From JBBDWJ01 sp040902925 (GTDB lineage: Bacteria > Acidobacteriota > Terriglobia > Bryobacterales > UBA6623): a stretch of DNA of 64,000 nt. Location: contig JBBDWJ010000262.1 in NCBI GenBank assembly GCA_040902925.1, positions 18,303-82,302 on the forward strand, written 5' to 3'. Below, in pieces: positions 1-9,600 of this stretch; the stretch's first letter is position 1; the number at the start of each line of letters is the position of its first letter. The translations under genes were made by a program, and so were the position numbers. Below the pieces are notes generated by a model. The model was not told the origin of the DNA and ran no database searches. It worked only from the letters and a program-made list of their open reading frames with translations.

Positions 1-1
1 C

Positions 2-364
2 GCCCGTGCCGCCATTGCGAATCTGCAAGAGGTTCAGGGCCGCCAGCAAGCGCTTCTCGAGGCCTTGCGGCGCTACGAACAAGCCTACGAATCGCGTAAC
101 GCCGCGCAGTTGGCGGCTGTCTGGCCCAGTCTGGAGAGCCGCGATGTCGAGCGGATCGAAGAGTTCTTCCGCATCTCGAAATCCATCGAGCTGAGCTTCT
201 ATCCGGAAGGCGATGCCGTGTTCTCTCCCGACAAGGCGTCGCTGCTATGCCGCCGCCTGTTCACCTTCACTGACCAGCGCGGCAATCAGAAGACGAATAC
301 CGACAAGGTTACCGTCGTGTTTCGCGCTCAGGGAGACGCCTGGGTGATCGATTCGCTGCGCTGA
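2..364 (+). CDS. C-terminal fragment of an NTF2/SnoaL-like domain protein
   Basis: The reading frame is open from the left edge (frame of base 2) and ends at TGA 362-364, so the gene starts outside the window. The visible 120 residues have a helical start rich in Gln and Leu, then the pattern LRRYEQAYESRNAAQLAAVW, which resembles the first helix of NTF2/SnoaL-like (DUF4440-type) domains. It closes with beta-strand-like segments ending VVFRAQGDAWVIDSLR, typical of the last strands of that fold. In Acidobacteria such domains often sit at the C-terminus of secreted or kinase-linked proteins, but the missing N-terminus prevents a functional call. A TTG at 65 is the first possible start inside the window and is probably internal. 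Confidence 0.6.
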   Translation, partial: ARAAIANLQEVQGRQQALLEALRRYEQAYESRNAAQLAAVWPSLESRDVERIEEFFRISKSIELSFYPEGDAVFSPDKASLLCRRLFTFTDQRGNQKTNTDKVTVVFRAQGDAWVIDSLR

Positions 365-566
365 GTAGGCCGTCAGCCTTGCGCATACGGCCTTCGCGAG
401 CTGCACTGGCTTGCACGGCCTAGATCCTGTCCGCAAATTTCCCTCGTGGATAACCCCTTCTCCAATCCCAAACGAAACGCTGGTAGCTGAACAGTAACTT
501 TTTCTTGGCTTAGGTTTCAATAAACTGCTACACGTCCGCAACTTCCCATTGGTAGCCTCACCGCTT

Positions 567-713
567 ATGGACTCCGCGCTGGCGCTAGCCTTGTTGGTCG
601 GCCTTGCCTGGATCGTTGGCGTGACGGGAGAACGCCATTTCCCGCCCGCGGCCCGCTGGAAGTGGGCCTTGGGTTGGGTCTTGGCCATCTTGGTCGCCTA
701 CCCGGGCTGGTGA
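567..713 (+). CDS. possible 48-residue membrane peptide
   Basis: An ATG frame at 567 encodes a 48-residue peptide with two hydrophobic stretches, LALALLVGLAWIVGVTG and WALGWVLAILVAYP, separated by a basic and aromatic linker (PPAARWKW). That is a plausible two-helix membrane miniprotein. There is no convincing Shine-Dalgarno upstream. The only support is the hydrophobic pattern and its place in an otherwise empty 728-nt gap. It may be spurious. Confidence 0.3.
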   Translation: MDSALALALLVGLAWIVGVTGERHFPPAARWKWALGWVLAILVAYPGW

Positions 714-822
714 TTCGCCGCCGCGCATTGCTTCCTACCATTTTGCTGGCTGCGCTGCGATGTCCCTGGCAGGCCTCCGCCTCCGGGGCTGAACGCGCGC
801 GGTTCTCCGGGTTCTAGCCAAT

Positions 823-922
823 GCTTGGGTTTCGGTCCCGGCCCGGCGCGACCCCAAGCGCTCGATTTCTCTGATTGCCCAATGAATTGTCCCGCCGCGA
901 CGCCCGTGGCGGGGCGTTTTTT
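823..922 (+). ncRNA. structured intergenic stretch ending in a terminator-like hairpin
   Basis: The 365-1092 gap has no clear gene apart from the doubtful 567-713 frame. Within it, GCTTGGG (823-829) pairs with CCCAAGC (853-859), with a possible inner GGTC/GACC pairing. Further on, CGCCC (901-905) pairs with GGGCG (912-916) and is followed directly by six T residues (917-922), the form of a Rho-independent terminator on the + strand. The arrangement could be the 3' end of a small RNA of unknown start. I could not match it to SRP RNA, 6S RNA, RNase P or tmRNA signatures. Confidence 0.35.
901..922 (+). terminator. Rho-independent terminator-like hairpin
   Basis: CGCCC-GTGGCG-GGGCG stem-loop followed by TTTTTT. 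It lies far downstream of the partial gene ending at 364, so it more likely ends a separate transcript from the 365-900 region. Confidence 0.5.
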
Positions 923-1092
923 CGTTGTTGAGTTGCCATTGGCGGTACCAATGGCGAGGGCAGGAATCGCGGCGCTGTCCGGCATGAGCATCCCAGAGCC
1001 AATCGCCGCCGGGGTGGCGCTTGTTTCTCGCAAACACGGAACTCCGGCTGAGCGAATCGCGTAACTGCAAGTAGGCCGGGAGGAGCCTTAAA

Positions 1093-1293
1093 GTGTTCAC
1101 CTTTCTGCTGTGGTTGCTGCTGCTGGTGGTGTGCTGGCCATTGGCGCTTCTGGCGCTGATTGCCTATCCGCTGGTTTGGCTGCTGTTACTGCCGTTCCGC
1201 ATCGTTGGGATCGCAGTTGGCGGAGTGCTGGAGTTGCTCTGGGCCGTGGTGACCTTCCCGGCTCGGCTGCTTCGAGGCCCGATCCGGGCATAG
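1093..1293 (+). CDS. small hydrophobic membrane protein
   Basis: A 66-residue product starting at GTG 1093. A strong GGGAGGAG Shine-Dalgarno lies at about 1079-1086, which supports real translation. Nearly the whole protein is hydrophobic, with Leu/Val/Trp runs in the first 30 residues, then PFRIVGIAVGGVLELLWAVV and a basic tail. This suggests two or three membrane helices. I do not recognise a family. It is followed about 130 nt later by the DUF362 gene, which seems to have its own -10 box, so co-transcription is uncertain. Confidence 0.6.
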   Translation: MFTFLLWLLLLVVCWPLALLALIAYPLVWLLLLPFRIVGIAVGGVLELLWAVVTFPARLLRGPIRA

Positions 1294-1388
1294 CCCATGC
1301 CAGCCGGGCCATCGAGGACCTAGACGGAAAAGCGGTACGCCGCCCGAGCGCGGACGCCAACCACGCGCCAAGCCCCCAAAAGCCGAGC

Positions 1389-1394
1389 TAGAAT
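1389..1394 (+). promoter_or_regulatory. -10 box (TAGAAT) for the DUF362 gene
   Basis: GAGCTAGAATGA places TAGAAT 27 nt before the ATG at 1422. A strong GAGGAGGT ribosome site follows. No good -35 is visible. It matches the GCTAnnAT pattern seen before several other genes in this window. Confidence 0.4.
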
Positions 1395-1421
1395 GAAGGC
1401 CAGACTGCCGAGGAGGTTGCC

Positions 1422-2558
1422 ATGGCCTTGGACCGAAGAGCATTTCTGGCTGCGTCGCTAGCTGCCACCGCCGCTGCTTGTCAGAAAACTGCCGCCGACA
1501 AACAAGCGTCCTCCGGTTCGGGCGCGCAGGCCGCGGCGGGAATCCCCGGCCCCTATCCGGGCCGCGTCGTGGCGGTTCATCACGACGGCAGCATCGTCGG
1601 GGACCAATACCAGGCCGAGCCCGTGCGCCAGATGATGGAGCGCGGCATGCTCGATCTCACGCACGCCGAAAGCTGGGCCGACGCCTGGAAGCAATTCTTC
1701 GAACCGGGCGACGTGGTGGGCATCAAGCTCAACCCCGTAGGCGCGCCGCACGTGATTTCGGCGCCTGAGGTGCTGCATCCGATCATCGACGGCCTCGAGC
1801 AGGCCGGCGTCAAACGCCAGGACATCATCGCCTACGACCGCTATCACGACGCCTTCCAGGGCGCTGGTTTCGATAAGTGGCTGCCGGAGGGCGTGCGCTG
1901 GATGTCGGCCTCAGCAACCTATCTGAACGTCCAAATGGACATGGATGGCTACGACCCGGACATCTACCGCGAGCTGCCGCTGGTGCATCCCGACTACTTG
2001 AGCGACTATCGGGCCGATGATTCGCACATCCGCCGCTCCTACGTGTCGCGGTTCCTTTCCAAGGAAATCAACAAGCTCGTCAACGTCTGCGTGCTCAAGC
2101 ATCACCAGTCGGCCGGTGTGACGCTGGCGCTAAAAAATCTCTCGCACGGGCTCGTGAATAACGTCAACCGCAGCCACGCCAGCACGACCGCCAATGCTTG
2201 CGGCATTTTCATCCCGGCGATTGTCGATCTGCCGGTCATTCGTCAGAAGGTCGTGCTGAACATTCTCGACGGAGTCAAAGCTGCTTATCATGGCGGCCCT
2301 GGGTCGAAAGTCGGCAAATACATGTGGGCGCACAAGACGATGTATTTTGCAACCGATCCGGTGGCGCTCGACAAGACGGGCTGGAAAGAAATCGACAAGA
2401 AGCGCGCGGAAGTGGGCGTGCCCTCGATCGCGCTGCTCAAGCCCGACGAGGACAGCCAATGGCTGAACACTCACGTTGAGCACATCGAGCTGGCAGGCAA
2501 TATGGGCCTGGGCATCTACGATGACGAAAAGATCCGCGTGAAACGCATCGACCTATAG
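1422..2558 (+). CDS. DUF362 domain protein, Tat-like lipoprotein
   Basis: A 378-residue protein with GAGGAGGT at the right distance from ATG 1422. The N-terminus, MALDRRAFLAASLAATAAAC, combines a twin-arginine-like RRAFL motif with a lipobox ending at Cys20, so the product is probably exported folded and then lipidated. The body fits the DUF362 family, with the KLNPVGAP segment, the HHQSAGVTLALKNLSHGLVN segment with conserved His and Lys, and a late DPVALDKTGW region. DUF362 proteins are often found with iron-sulfur proteins, but their reaction is unknown. Here no Cys-rich cluster motif is visible. The stop lies only 3 nt from the convergent copA stop, leaving no room for a terminator between them. 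Confidence 0.8.
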   Translation: MALDRRAFLAASLAATAAACQKTAADKQASSGSGAQAAAGIPGPYPGRVVAVHHDGSIVGDQYQAEPVRQMMERGMLDLTHAESWADAWKQFFEPGDVVGIKLNPVGAPHVISAPEVLHPIIDGLEQAGVKRQDIIAYDRYHDAFQGAGFDKWLPEGVRWMSASATYLNVQMDMDGYDPDIYRELPLVHPDYLSDYRADDSHIRRSYVSRFLSKEINKLVNVCVLKHHQSAGVTLALKNLSHGLVNNVNRSHASTTANACGIFIPAIVDLPVIRQKVVLNILDGVKAAYHGGPGSKVGKYMWAHKTMYFATDPVALDKTGWKEIDKKRAEVGVPSIALLKPDEDSQWLNTHVEHIELAGNMGLGIYDDEKIRVKRIDL

Positions 2559-2561
2559 CGA

Positions 2562-5246
2562 TTATCCTGTCCGGGGCCGATACGCCCGCAGCCGCAGGCT
2601 GTTTGTGACCACCGAAACGCTCGAGAAAGCCATCGCCGCCGAGGCCACGATCGGCGAGAGCAACCAGCCCGTCCAAGGGTAAAACACGCCAGCGGCAATG
2701 GGAATTCCCACCACGTTGTAGGCGAAAGCCCAGAACAGATTCTGGCGGATTGTCTTCAGGGTACGCCGCGAAAGTTCAATCGCGGCGGCAACGTCAGCCA
2801 GCCGGTCGCGCACCAGGATCATGTCGGCCGTCTCGATCGCGACGTCGGTGCCGGCGCCGATGGCGATGCCCAGATCCGCCTGGGCGAGCGCCGGCGCGTC
2901 ATTGACTCCGTCGCCCACCATGGCGACCGCGTGGCCTTCCGCTTGCAGCCGGCGCACTTCCGCGGCTTTACGGTCGGGCAGCACCTCGGCCAGGACTCTC
3001 TCAATCCCGACTTCGGCCGCGACGGCCCGCGCCGTCTGCTGATTGTCGCCGGTGATCATTACGACCTCAAGACCCATCTCTTTCAGGCGCCCAACCGCTT
3101 TAGCTGCGTCCGGCTTTGGCGTATCCGCGAGAGCCACCAGCCCGGCAATCTTTCCGTCGATCGCCGCAAACACCACGGTCTTGCCTTGCTCGGCGAGACG
3201 ATCAGAGGCCTGTTGCGCGGCCGTCACGTCCACGCCGTTGTCGGCGAGGAGCTTCTTCGTGCCGATCAACCACCGCTTACCGCCGACTTGAGCGCTGACT
3301 CCGTTTCCGGGTAGCGAGTCGAACGATTCCGGATCCGCAACGCGAAGGTTCGCCGCCCGGGCGCGCTCGACAATGGCTTCGGCGAGCGGGTGCTCCGAGC
3401 GCTGCTCGGCGGAAGCGACGGCAACCAGAAACTGCTCCTCGGAAAGCTCGCCGAAAGTCATGATGTCGGTCACTCGAGGCTCGCCGGCGGTGATCGTGCC
3501 CGTCTTGTCGAGAACAACCACGTCGATCTTGTGAGCGACTTCGAGCGCGCCGCCGCTCCGGATCAAAATGCCGTTCTCGGCGCCGCGCCCAATCCCGACC
3601 ATCACAGCCGTCGGCGTCGCCAGACCCATGGCGCAGGGGCAGGCGATGATCAGCACGGCTACCGCGTTGAGCACGGCCATCCGCAGAGCGATCTCGGGCG
3701 GCGCAAGCATGTACCAGGCGAGGAAGGTCACCACCGCGATGCCGATCACGATCGGGACAAAATAACCGCTGATCACGTCAGCCAGGCGCGCGATCGGAGC
3801 CTTCGAGCCTTGCGCCTTCTTGACCAGCTCGATGATCTGCGCGAGCGCTGTCTCACTGCCGACCTTACGTGCCTCCAGCCGAAAGCTGCCGGTCTTATTC
3901 AGCGTGCCGCCGAACACTTCATCGCCCGGAGATTTGGCCGCCGGGATGCTCTCCCCGGTCAGTGTGGACTCATCGACCGCCGAGCGGCCGTCAACTACGA
4001 CGCCGTCCACCGGGATCTTCTCGCCCGGCCTCACGACGACGATATCGCCTACCTGGACCTCTTCCAAGGGGATCTCGGTCTCTTGCCCGTCGCGCACCAC
4101 GCGCGCCGTTTTAGGGCGCAAGCCCATCAGGCTGCGAATGGCCGACGACGTTCGACCCCGCGCGCGCGCTTCGAGCAGACGCCCGAGCACGATCAACACG
4201 ATGATCGCGGCCGCGGTCTCGAAGTAGACCGGCGCCTCGTGCGCCGCCGCCCCCGGAGCGATCCAGCCCGGAGTCATCGTGGCCACGGTGGAATACAGGA
4301 AAGCCGCGCCGGTGCCCACCGCGATCAAGGTGTTCATGTCAGCCGTGCCATGACGCGTCGCCAACCATGCCAGCCGGTAGAATTTTCCACCGCCGTAAAT
4401 CATCACCGGCACAGTGAGCGCCAGTTGGACCCAATGAACTCCGGGGAACGAGATCGCGCCGTGCGACATCGCAATCACCAGCAGCGGCAGCGTGAAGATC
4501 GCCGAAACGATCAGCTTTCGCTTCCACTCCCGGGATTCTTGTTCGGAATCCTCCATGCCGTGGGAATGTTCCGATGTTGCCTCGCGCGATTCATAGCCTG
4601 CCTCATCGATCGTCTGGCGGATTTTTTCCAACCCGGCCTGGCTCGGGTCAAAGGCCACCGACGCCGTGCCCGTCGCCAGGTTGACGTCGCATTCCGAAAC
4701 TCCCGGCAGCGCCTTCACGCGCGATTCGATCGTATGCACGCAGCCGGCGCAGGTCATGCCGCGGATCAGCAAGTCTGCTCGTTGCGTCACGCTAGCGGCT
4801 GCGGTGGACGGTTCAGCAGGCTCGGAAGCCGCCTTTCGCCGCGCAGCGGGTGCGGCCGGTATGATCGTCGTGAGCGTTGTTGGCGCAGCCGATGGACGAG
4901 CCGCCGGGGCAATCGACATCAGGTTGCCGGAAGCCGGCACGCTCGTCCGCTTCGTGCTTGCGGGCGTGTTTTCCGCGACGGCATTGCCCGAGGAGTGCAA
5001 CTCAGCCTGATAACCCGCGGCGCGTACCGCGCCTTCGAGGTCCTCGACGGTGGCGCGCGCGGGGTCCATGCGAACCGTCGCTTGCGCGCCTGCCAAGTCC
5101 ACCTCGACCGCGCCAACGCCGGGAACCGCCAGCAACGCCTGGCGCACCGTGTTCACGCAGCCGTTGCATGTCATCCCCGCAACCTTCAGCCGGGCGGTCT
5201 GTTGATTGCCGGCGGCATGTGTTTCCGTAGTTTGGTGAGCCATCAT
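2562..5246 (-). CDS. copA: Cu(I)-exporting P1B-type ATPase
   Basis: An 894-residue copper-efflux ATPase of the inner membrane. Two N-terminal heavy-metal-associated domains carry GMTCNGC (Cys27/Cys30) and GMTCAGC (Cys166/Cys169), joined by an unusually long Ala/Pro/Thr-rich linker (about residues 85-155). The catalytic core has TGES (430-433), the intramembrane metal site CPC (536-538), phosphorylation motif DKTGT (580-584), the SEHPL motif (617-621) and GDGVNDAP (778-785). The final helices hold YN and [15 protein letters not shown], signatures of the Cu(I) subgroup. It overlaps the merR stop by 4 nt (ATGA), so translation is probably coupled and expression is set by the merR promoter. Confidence 0.96.
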   Translation of the reverse strand: MMAHQTTETHAAGNQQTARLKVAGMTCNGCVNTVRQALLAVPGVGAVEVDLAGAQATVRMDPARATVEDLEGAVRAAGYQAELHSSGNAVAENTPASTKRTSVPASGNLMSIAPAARPSAAPTTLTTIIPAAPAARRKAASEPAEPSTAAASVTQRADLLIRGMTCAGCVHTIESRVKALPGVSECDVNLATGTASVAFDPSQAGLEKIRQTIDEAGYESREATSEHSHGMEDSEQESREWKRKLIVSAIFTLPLLVIAMSHGAISFPGVHWVQLALTVPVMIYGGGKFYRLAWLATRHGTADMNTLIAVGTGAAFLYSTVATMTPGWIAPGAAAHEAPVYFETAAAIIVLIVLGRLLEARARGRTSSAIRSLMGLRPKTARVVRDGQETEIPLEEVQVGDIVVVRPGEKIPVDGVVVDGRSAVDESTLTGESIPAAKSPGDEVFGGTLNKTGSFRLEARKVGSETALAQIIELVKKAQGSKAPIARLADVISGYFVPIVIGIAVVTFLAWYMLAPPEIALRMAVLNAVAVLIIACPCAMGLATPTAVMVGIGRGAENGILIRSGGALEVAHKIDVVVLDKTGTITAGEPRVTDIMTFGELSEEQFLVAVASAEQRSEHPLAEAIVERARAANLRVADPESFDSLPGNGVSAQVGGKRWLIGTKKLLADNGVDVTAAQQASDRLAEQGKTVVFAAIDGKIAGLVALADTPKPDAAKAVGRLKEMGLEVVMITGDNQQTARAVAAEVGIERVLAEVLPDRKAAEVRRLQAEGHAVAMVGDGVNDAPALAQADLGIAIGAGTDVAIETADMILVRDRLADVAAAIELSRRTLKTIRQNLFWAFAYNVVGIPIAAGVFYPWTGWLLSPIVASAAMAFSSVSVVTNSLRLRAYRPRTG

Positions 5247-5752
5247 GCCCTCCTTCCCTGCCGTCTTCGAAGCCCCTGAGGACGAAGCAGGATTTGTTCG
5301 ACCTTTGGCGTGTCCGCGTTTCGCGGCTGCAGGCTTTCAATGAGGCCGCAAATAACGCCGTCTTTCTCTCCGACACTTTGCCACGCGTCCACTGTTTCCT
5401 TGAGTTCGCGGCGATACCGCCGCAGTTCGGCAAGCCGGCGGTCCAGCGCGGCAAGTTTCTCCGCCGCCAGTCTTCTCACCTCAGCGCACGGCGCGCCTTT
5501 TCGGGAATCAGCGATGATCCTCGAGATCTCGTCGAGGTTGAACCCGATCGCCTGCGCCTTCTTGATGAAATCGAGGCGCTCGAAAACTGCCTCGTCGTAG
5601 AGCCGGTAGCCGGCCTCGGTTCGCGTAACGGGCTCGAGCAGCCCGCGGCTCTCGTAGAAGCGCAGGGCCTCCACGCCGAGCGCTGAGCGGGCGGCTACTT
5701 CACCGATTTTCAGAAGCCGCGAGGAGGAAGTTTGCTTTTCTTTGATCGCCAC
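5243..5752 (-). CDS. MerR-family metal-responsive regulator
   Basis: A 169-residue regulator. The N-terminal winged helix ([22 protein letters not shown], about residues 13-34) is the MerR signature, followed by a long dimerisation helix rich in Arg and Leu (about 95-120). Only two cysteines are present: Cys89 in GAPCAEV and Cys135 in GVICGL. Their spacing recalls MerR/PbrR/CadR more than CueR, although the partner gene is a Cu(I) ATPase. The GTG at 5752 has no Shine-Dalgarno and lies 6 nt after the predicted -10, implying a leaderless mRNA. It is the first gene of merR-copA and should be autoregulated from the promoter at 5759-5790. Confidence 0.9.
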   Translation of the reverse strand: MAIKEKQTSSSRLLKIGEVAARSALGVEALRFYESRGLLEPVTRTEAGYRLYDEAVFERLDFIKKAQAIGFNLDEISRIIADSRKGAPCAEVRRLAAEKLAALDRRLAELRRYRRELKETVDAWQSVGEKDGVICGLIESLQPRNADTPKVEQILLRPQGLRRRQGRRA

Positions 5753-5758
5753 GATCTC

Positions 5759-5790
5759 AGTGTAAACCCTCTAGTCAGATATAGAGTCAA
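5759..5790 (-). promoter_or_regulatory. MerR-type promoter/operator with long spacer
   Basis: On the minus strand a perfect-looking -35 TTGACT (5790-5785) is followed by -10 TACACT (5764-5759) or TTACAC, giving a 20- or 19-bp spacer. This over-long spacer is the hallmark of MerR-controlled promoters. An imperfect dyad, ACTCTA and TAGAGGGT, lies in the spacer as the likely MerR site. Confidence 0.85.
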
Positions 5791-6033
5791 GAGTTATTCT
5801 TCGATAGCTTTGCGGGCGTGTCAGGGCAGGGCCAGGGGCGAAGGCCCAATCACGGCCTCCCCGGCTGCTAACGGATTTAAAACAAAAGGTTTACGTATTG
5901 GATGGGAGAATCCGGCGTGGGCTTGCCAAAGTCGCCGTGGGCGCAGGCGCCCGTCACCAATTTGGTCGCTGACCGGTTTCGTAAGGCGGCGAGCCGCCGC
6001 TGAAGATGCGTTTTGAGCCAGGCCTGCGGCTTC

Positions 6034-6486
6034 TCAGAGCTTGGCGAGCAGTTCGTCCACGTGGCCGCTGACCTTGACTTTCTCGTAGACCTCGGCGATC
6101 TTGCCCTTTTCGTCGATGACAAACGTCGAGCGAATGATCGCCATGAACTTCCTGCCGTACATGGACTTTTCGCCCCAGGCTCCGTAGGCCTCGGCGATCT
6201 CGTGCCCTTCGTCGGCCAGCAGAGGGAATGGCAGCTCGAATTTCGTCTTGAACTTCTGGTGGGATGCGACACTGTCGGGGCTGACGCCGAGCACGACCGC
6301 GCCCTTGGTCTGGAAGCCCGCCATGGAATCGCGAAAGTCGCAGGCTTCCTGCGTGCAGCCGGGCGTGTCGTCCTTGGGATAAAAATAGAGGATGACTTTC
6401 TTGCCGCGGAAGTCTTTGAGGCTGACTTTCTCTCCGCGATCGGTCGTTGCTTTGAAATCAGGAGCCTTGTCGCCGGCTTTGAGCAT
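6034..6486 (-). CDS. bcp: thioredoxin-dependent peroxiredoxin, Bcp/PrxQ type
   Basis: A 150-residue peroxiredoxin starting at ATG 6486, chosen because the product MLKAGDKAPDF matches the family start and GGAGGA lies just upstream; a longer frame to 6534 is less likely. The redox motif DDTPGCTQEACDF has the peroxidatic Cys and a resolving Cys five residues later, the atypical two-Cys Bcp arrangement. PKDDTPGCT and GVSPD are further family marks. It reduces hydroperoxides in the cytoplasm using thioredoxin, which fits the trxB gene at 27821-28744. It is a single-gene unit here. Confidence 0.93.
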   Translation of the reverse strand: MLKAGDKAPDFKATTDRGEKVSLKDFRGKKVILYFYPKDDTPGCTQEACDFRDSMAGFQTKGAVVLGVSPDSVASHQKFKTKFELPFPLLADEGHEIAEAYGAWGEKSMYGRKFMAIIRSTFVIDEKGKIAEVYEKVKVSGHVDELLAKL

Positions 6487-6668
6487 GTGGTCCTCCTGCC
6501 AACCCCTGGAGACTCGAACGATTTCCCGGTGCAATAGGCGAGGCGAGCGCTTTGCGCTTTGGCGGCCTTCCTAACTCCCGCCAGCAGCCCGCAAGGTCTT
6601 AGCGAAGGGATTGGCGAAATCAACGCCGCCGCCGTTTGGTCACGCTCGCAACCCCGATGCGAGGCGGC

Positions 6669-9600
6669 CTAGTTGTCCTCGTCGTCGTCGTCGGCAGCGG
6701 CCGTTAGCCGCGGTTTGATGTTCTTCACCGCGAACGTAATCGTGTTGCTGGCGAACCGCTGTTGGAAAATCGCGAGCGTCGTATTCCGGTCGTCGGGCAG
6801 ATCATCGTTGAGGCGCAAATTGACCTGGTAGATCCCGACCATGCCCGGCATCAATCCAACAAATTCCACTTGGGCCGTCTTTCCTCCGGCCAGCGAAGAA
6901 ACGAAATCGGCGGCGTTGAGCGGCACGTTGAACAAGGGCGTGGACGGCGTCGGCTCGCCCGAATCCAACCCTTCTTCCGCCGGCTGCGGCGCTGTCAATC
7001 CGAGACCCGATCCCATGACGATGATGCTCTCTCCCGGCACCGCGGGGTTCGCCTCGGTCACCAGCGAGTAAGGCTCGCTGCCGCAACAGAGGTTGGTCGA
7101 GCGCCCAGTCACAACTAGCCGGCCCACGTCACTCGATTCGGCGGAATAAGTGATCTCGTTCGCCTGCGAACCGGGGTCGCGGGCGAGCAGAATCACGACC
7201 GGAGGCGTCTGGCCGCCGCGCAGGAAGTCCGGTTCCGGCCCTCCTTCTTCGTCATCCTCGCTCGCCGCGACGCTGGATTCCGCAGTGATCAGAGCTGTCG
7301 CGGGAGAAACCGCCACCGTAAACGTAATGTCGTTGCCGCTTGTGCCCAGGTCGCGAGCGACGACCTCCAGGCGGACGAGGCCCACATCCTCGAGGCGCCG
7401 CGCGTTGACTCCCGGATCGCCGAGCCCGTTCAGCTCCGGTCCCAGGTTGATCCGCTGCACCAGGACATTGCGAACGATAAGGAGGGTATCGCCCTCCTTC
7501 ACGGTATAGGTGTAGACGCGGTCCCCAATGAAGATGGAAACTGTGTCCCCAGCCTGGATCTCGCCTCCAAACTCCACCGTGGCGCGCGCCGAGAAGAAAC
7601 CCTGCTCCCCGGGGACGGCCAAGACCTCCGGATCGCCCGAGCCGTTGTTGGAGTTGTTGATGAGGGCCACCATGGCGTCGCGAGCCGTACTGACCGTATC
7701 GTCCTGTTGGGTAACGTACAGATATTGGCGGCCGTTGATATTGATCGTTACATCCACGCCGGGCGGATCGATCACGAAACTGCCCTCGGAGCTGTCACCG
7801 CCGGTTTCGCCGGACGGAGTCGCCAGCGCGATCACGCCCTGCGCTTGCCCGGTGCCGTGCAAAACAACGCCTTGGCGCGGCTCCAGGCCCGGGAAGGCGA
7901 ACAGCCCCGGCGCGAAGCCCGTGGATGGCGTGGCGCGCGCGGCGCTTACCTGCGTTTCTCCTCCAGGCATCGTCCGCCGCACATAGACGCTGATGGTGGT
8001 TCCCTCTTTCTCCCAGGGCACCTGAAAATTGATCTGCTCGGGCGTCACCGAATACAGCGGGCTGACAATGCCGTTGACGTAGACTTGCACTCCGCCAAGC
8101 TCGGTGGGAAGCTGCGCGGCGCCTTCCGCCGGCATGTAGACGCCGTCGGCCAGATTGTCACCAAAGATCGCCGACATCGTCCCCGGCGGCAACTCCCGGG
8201 CGTCGCTGCCAATTGAGAAACGGCTGCCCGAACTGGCAATCGACATTCCGCTCCCGGTGATCGCCGCTGTTAAACTCACGTCTTCGCCGACTGGTCCTTC
8301 GGCGACCGACACCAGCCGGATCGCATAAGGGAAAGACCCGCCGTCCAGCGACTCATCCGCTTCGACGGTCAGCTTTGCGTCAGGCGAAAGCGTAGCCTGG
8401 ACGGAGATTCCGTTCCCCGTGGGGCCAACGGTGCGGGAGGTAATCAGCAATGTATCCTCGGCATCGAACTCACGTTCGGCTATGACCAAAGGATCGGGAC
8501 GGCCCTGGATCACGAAGATCAGGCGGTCCACCATGCGGGCCGGCGGGTCGCCCGCCTGCATTTCCGCTTGGTAAACCTGATCGCCGATTCGCAATGTCAC
8601 GCTGTCGCCGGCTTGCGACTCACCGCCGAACTGGACGCGGGCGACCGCGTGAACGCCTTCGCCTTCGATCGGCAATCCGTAGACGGGCCCGCCCTGTTCC
8701 GCATCGACGTTGATGAGCGCGAGCGCGTTGTCGCGGACCGACAGGTTGGTGTCGCCCTCGACGACCGTGTATTCGAATGCCCTTTCCGGGAAGCGCCTGT
8801 TGACATCACTGATCGTGATGGTGACCTCCTGCCCGACGCCGGGGTCGCCTGTGAAGGTCACCGAGGCAATCGAGTTGACCGTAAACGATGCGGCGTTACG
8901 CAACCCGTCCTGCGCGATCAGGTCTTCTCCCGGACTGAACACCAGAACGCGGCGGGAAAACGGATCGGCCACGTAAAGATTGGTTCCGTCGTGGGCCAGA
9001 GCGGTCGGCGACCGGACGCTGCCGGCGCCGTCGGACTCCTCCACCGTTTGAAAGTCCGGCTGGCCGATCACGACATCGGCGGCGGCGCCGTTGGCGGCTG
9101 GAATTTCGTTGTAGACGAGAACGCGATCGTTGCCCCCATCGGCTATATAGAGCTTCTCGCCGTCCGACAGGGCGAACCGGGGAAAATTGAGGGTTTTCTC
9201 GCACCGCCGCGGGTATTGGCGCGGGTATACATCGTCGGAGTCGATGTCGCCATCTTCGTCGGTATCGCTAGGGAGCTCGACGGGCACGCCGATTCCCGGC
9301 TGCGCGTCCTCCGGCAACAGCTCGCACATCTCCTGGCTGTTGTTCACCGCGCCCTTCTCCATATCCGGCTGGCCAATGACGATGTCGGCCGCGGCGTTGT
9401 TTTGCGTGGGAACGGCGTGAAAAATCAGCACCCGGTTGAATCCCAAATCGGCGACGAACATCCGGCCGTTGTTCACGGTCACCGAGACGGGATCGAGCAT
9501 GCGATTGGCCTGCGGCTCGAAGTTCGATTGCGTCAGGTCGGGCTCGGGCCGTGTGTCGAAATCCTGTTGACCCACGACGATGTCGGCCGGGGCGCCGTTC

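Noticed and set aside
3390..5279. 629-residue open frame on the + strand
   Set aside because: It is antisense to copA and has the low-complexity Arg/His/Asp composition of a GC-rich shadow frame.
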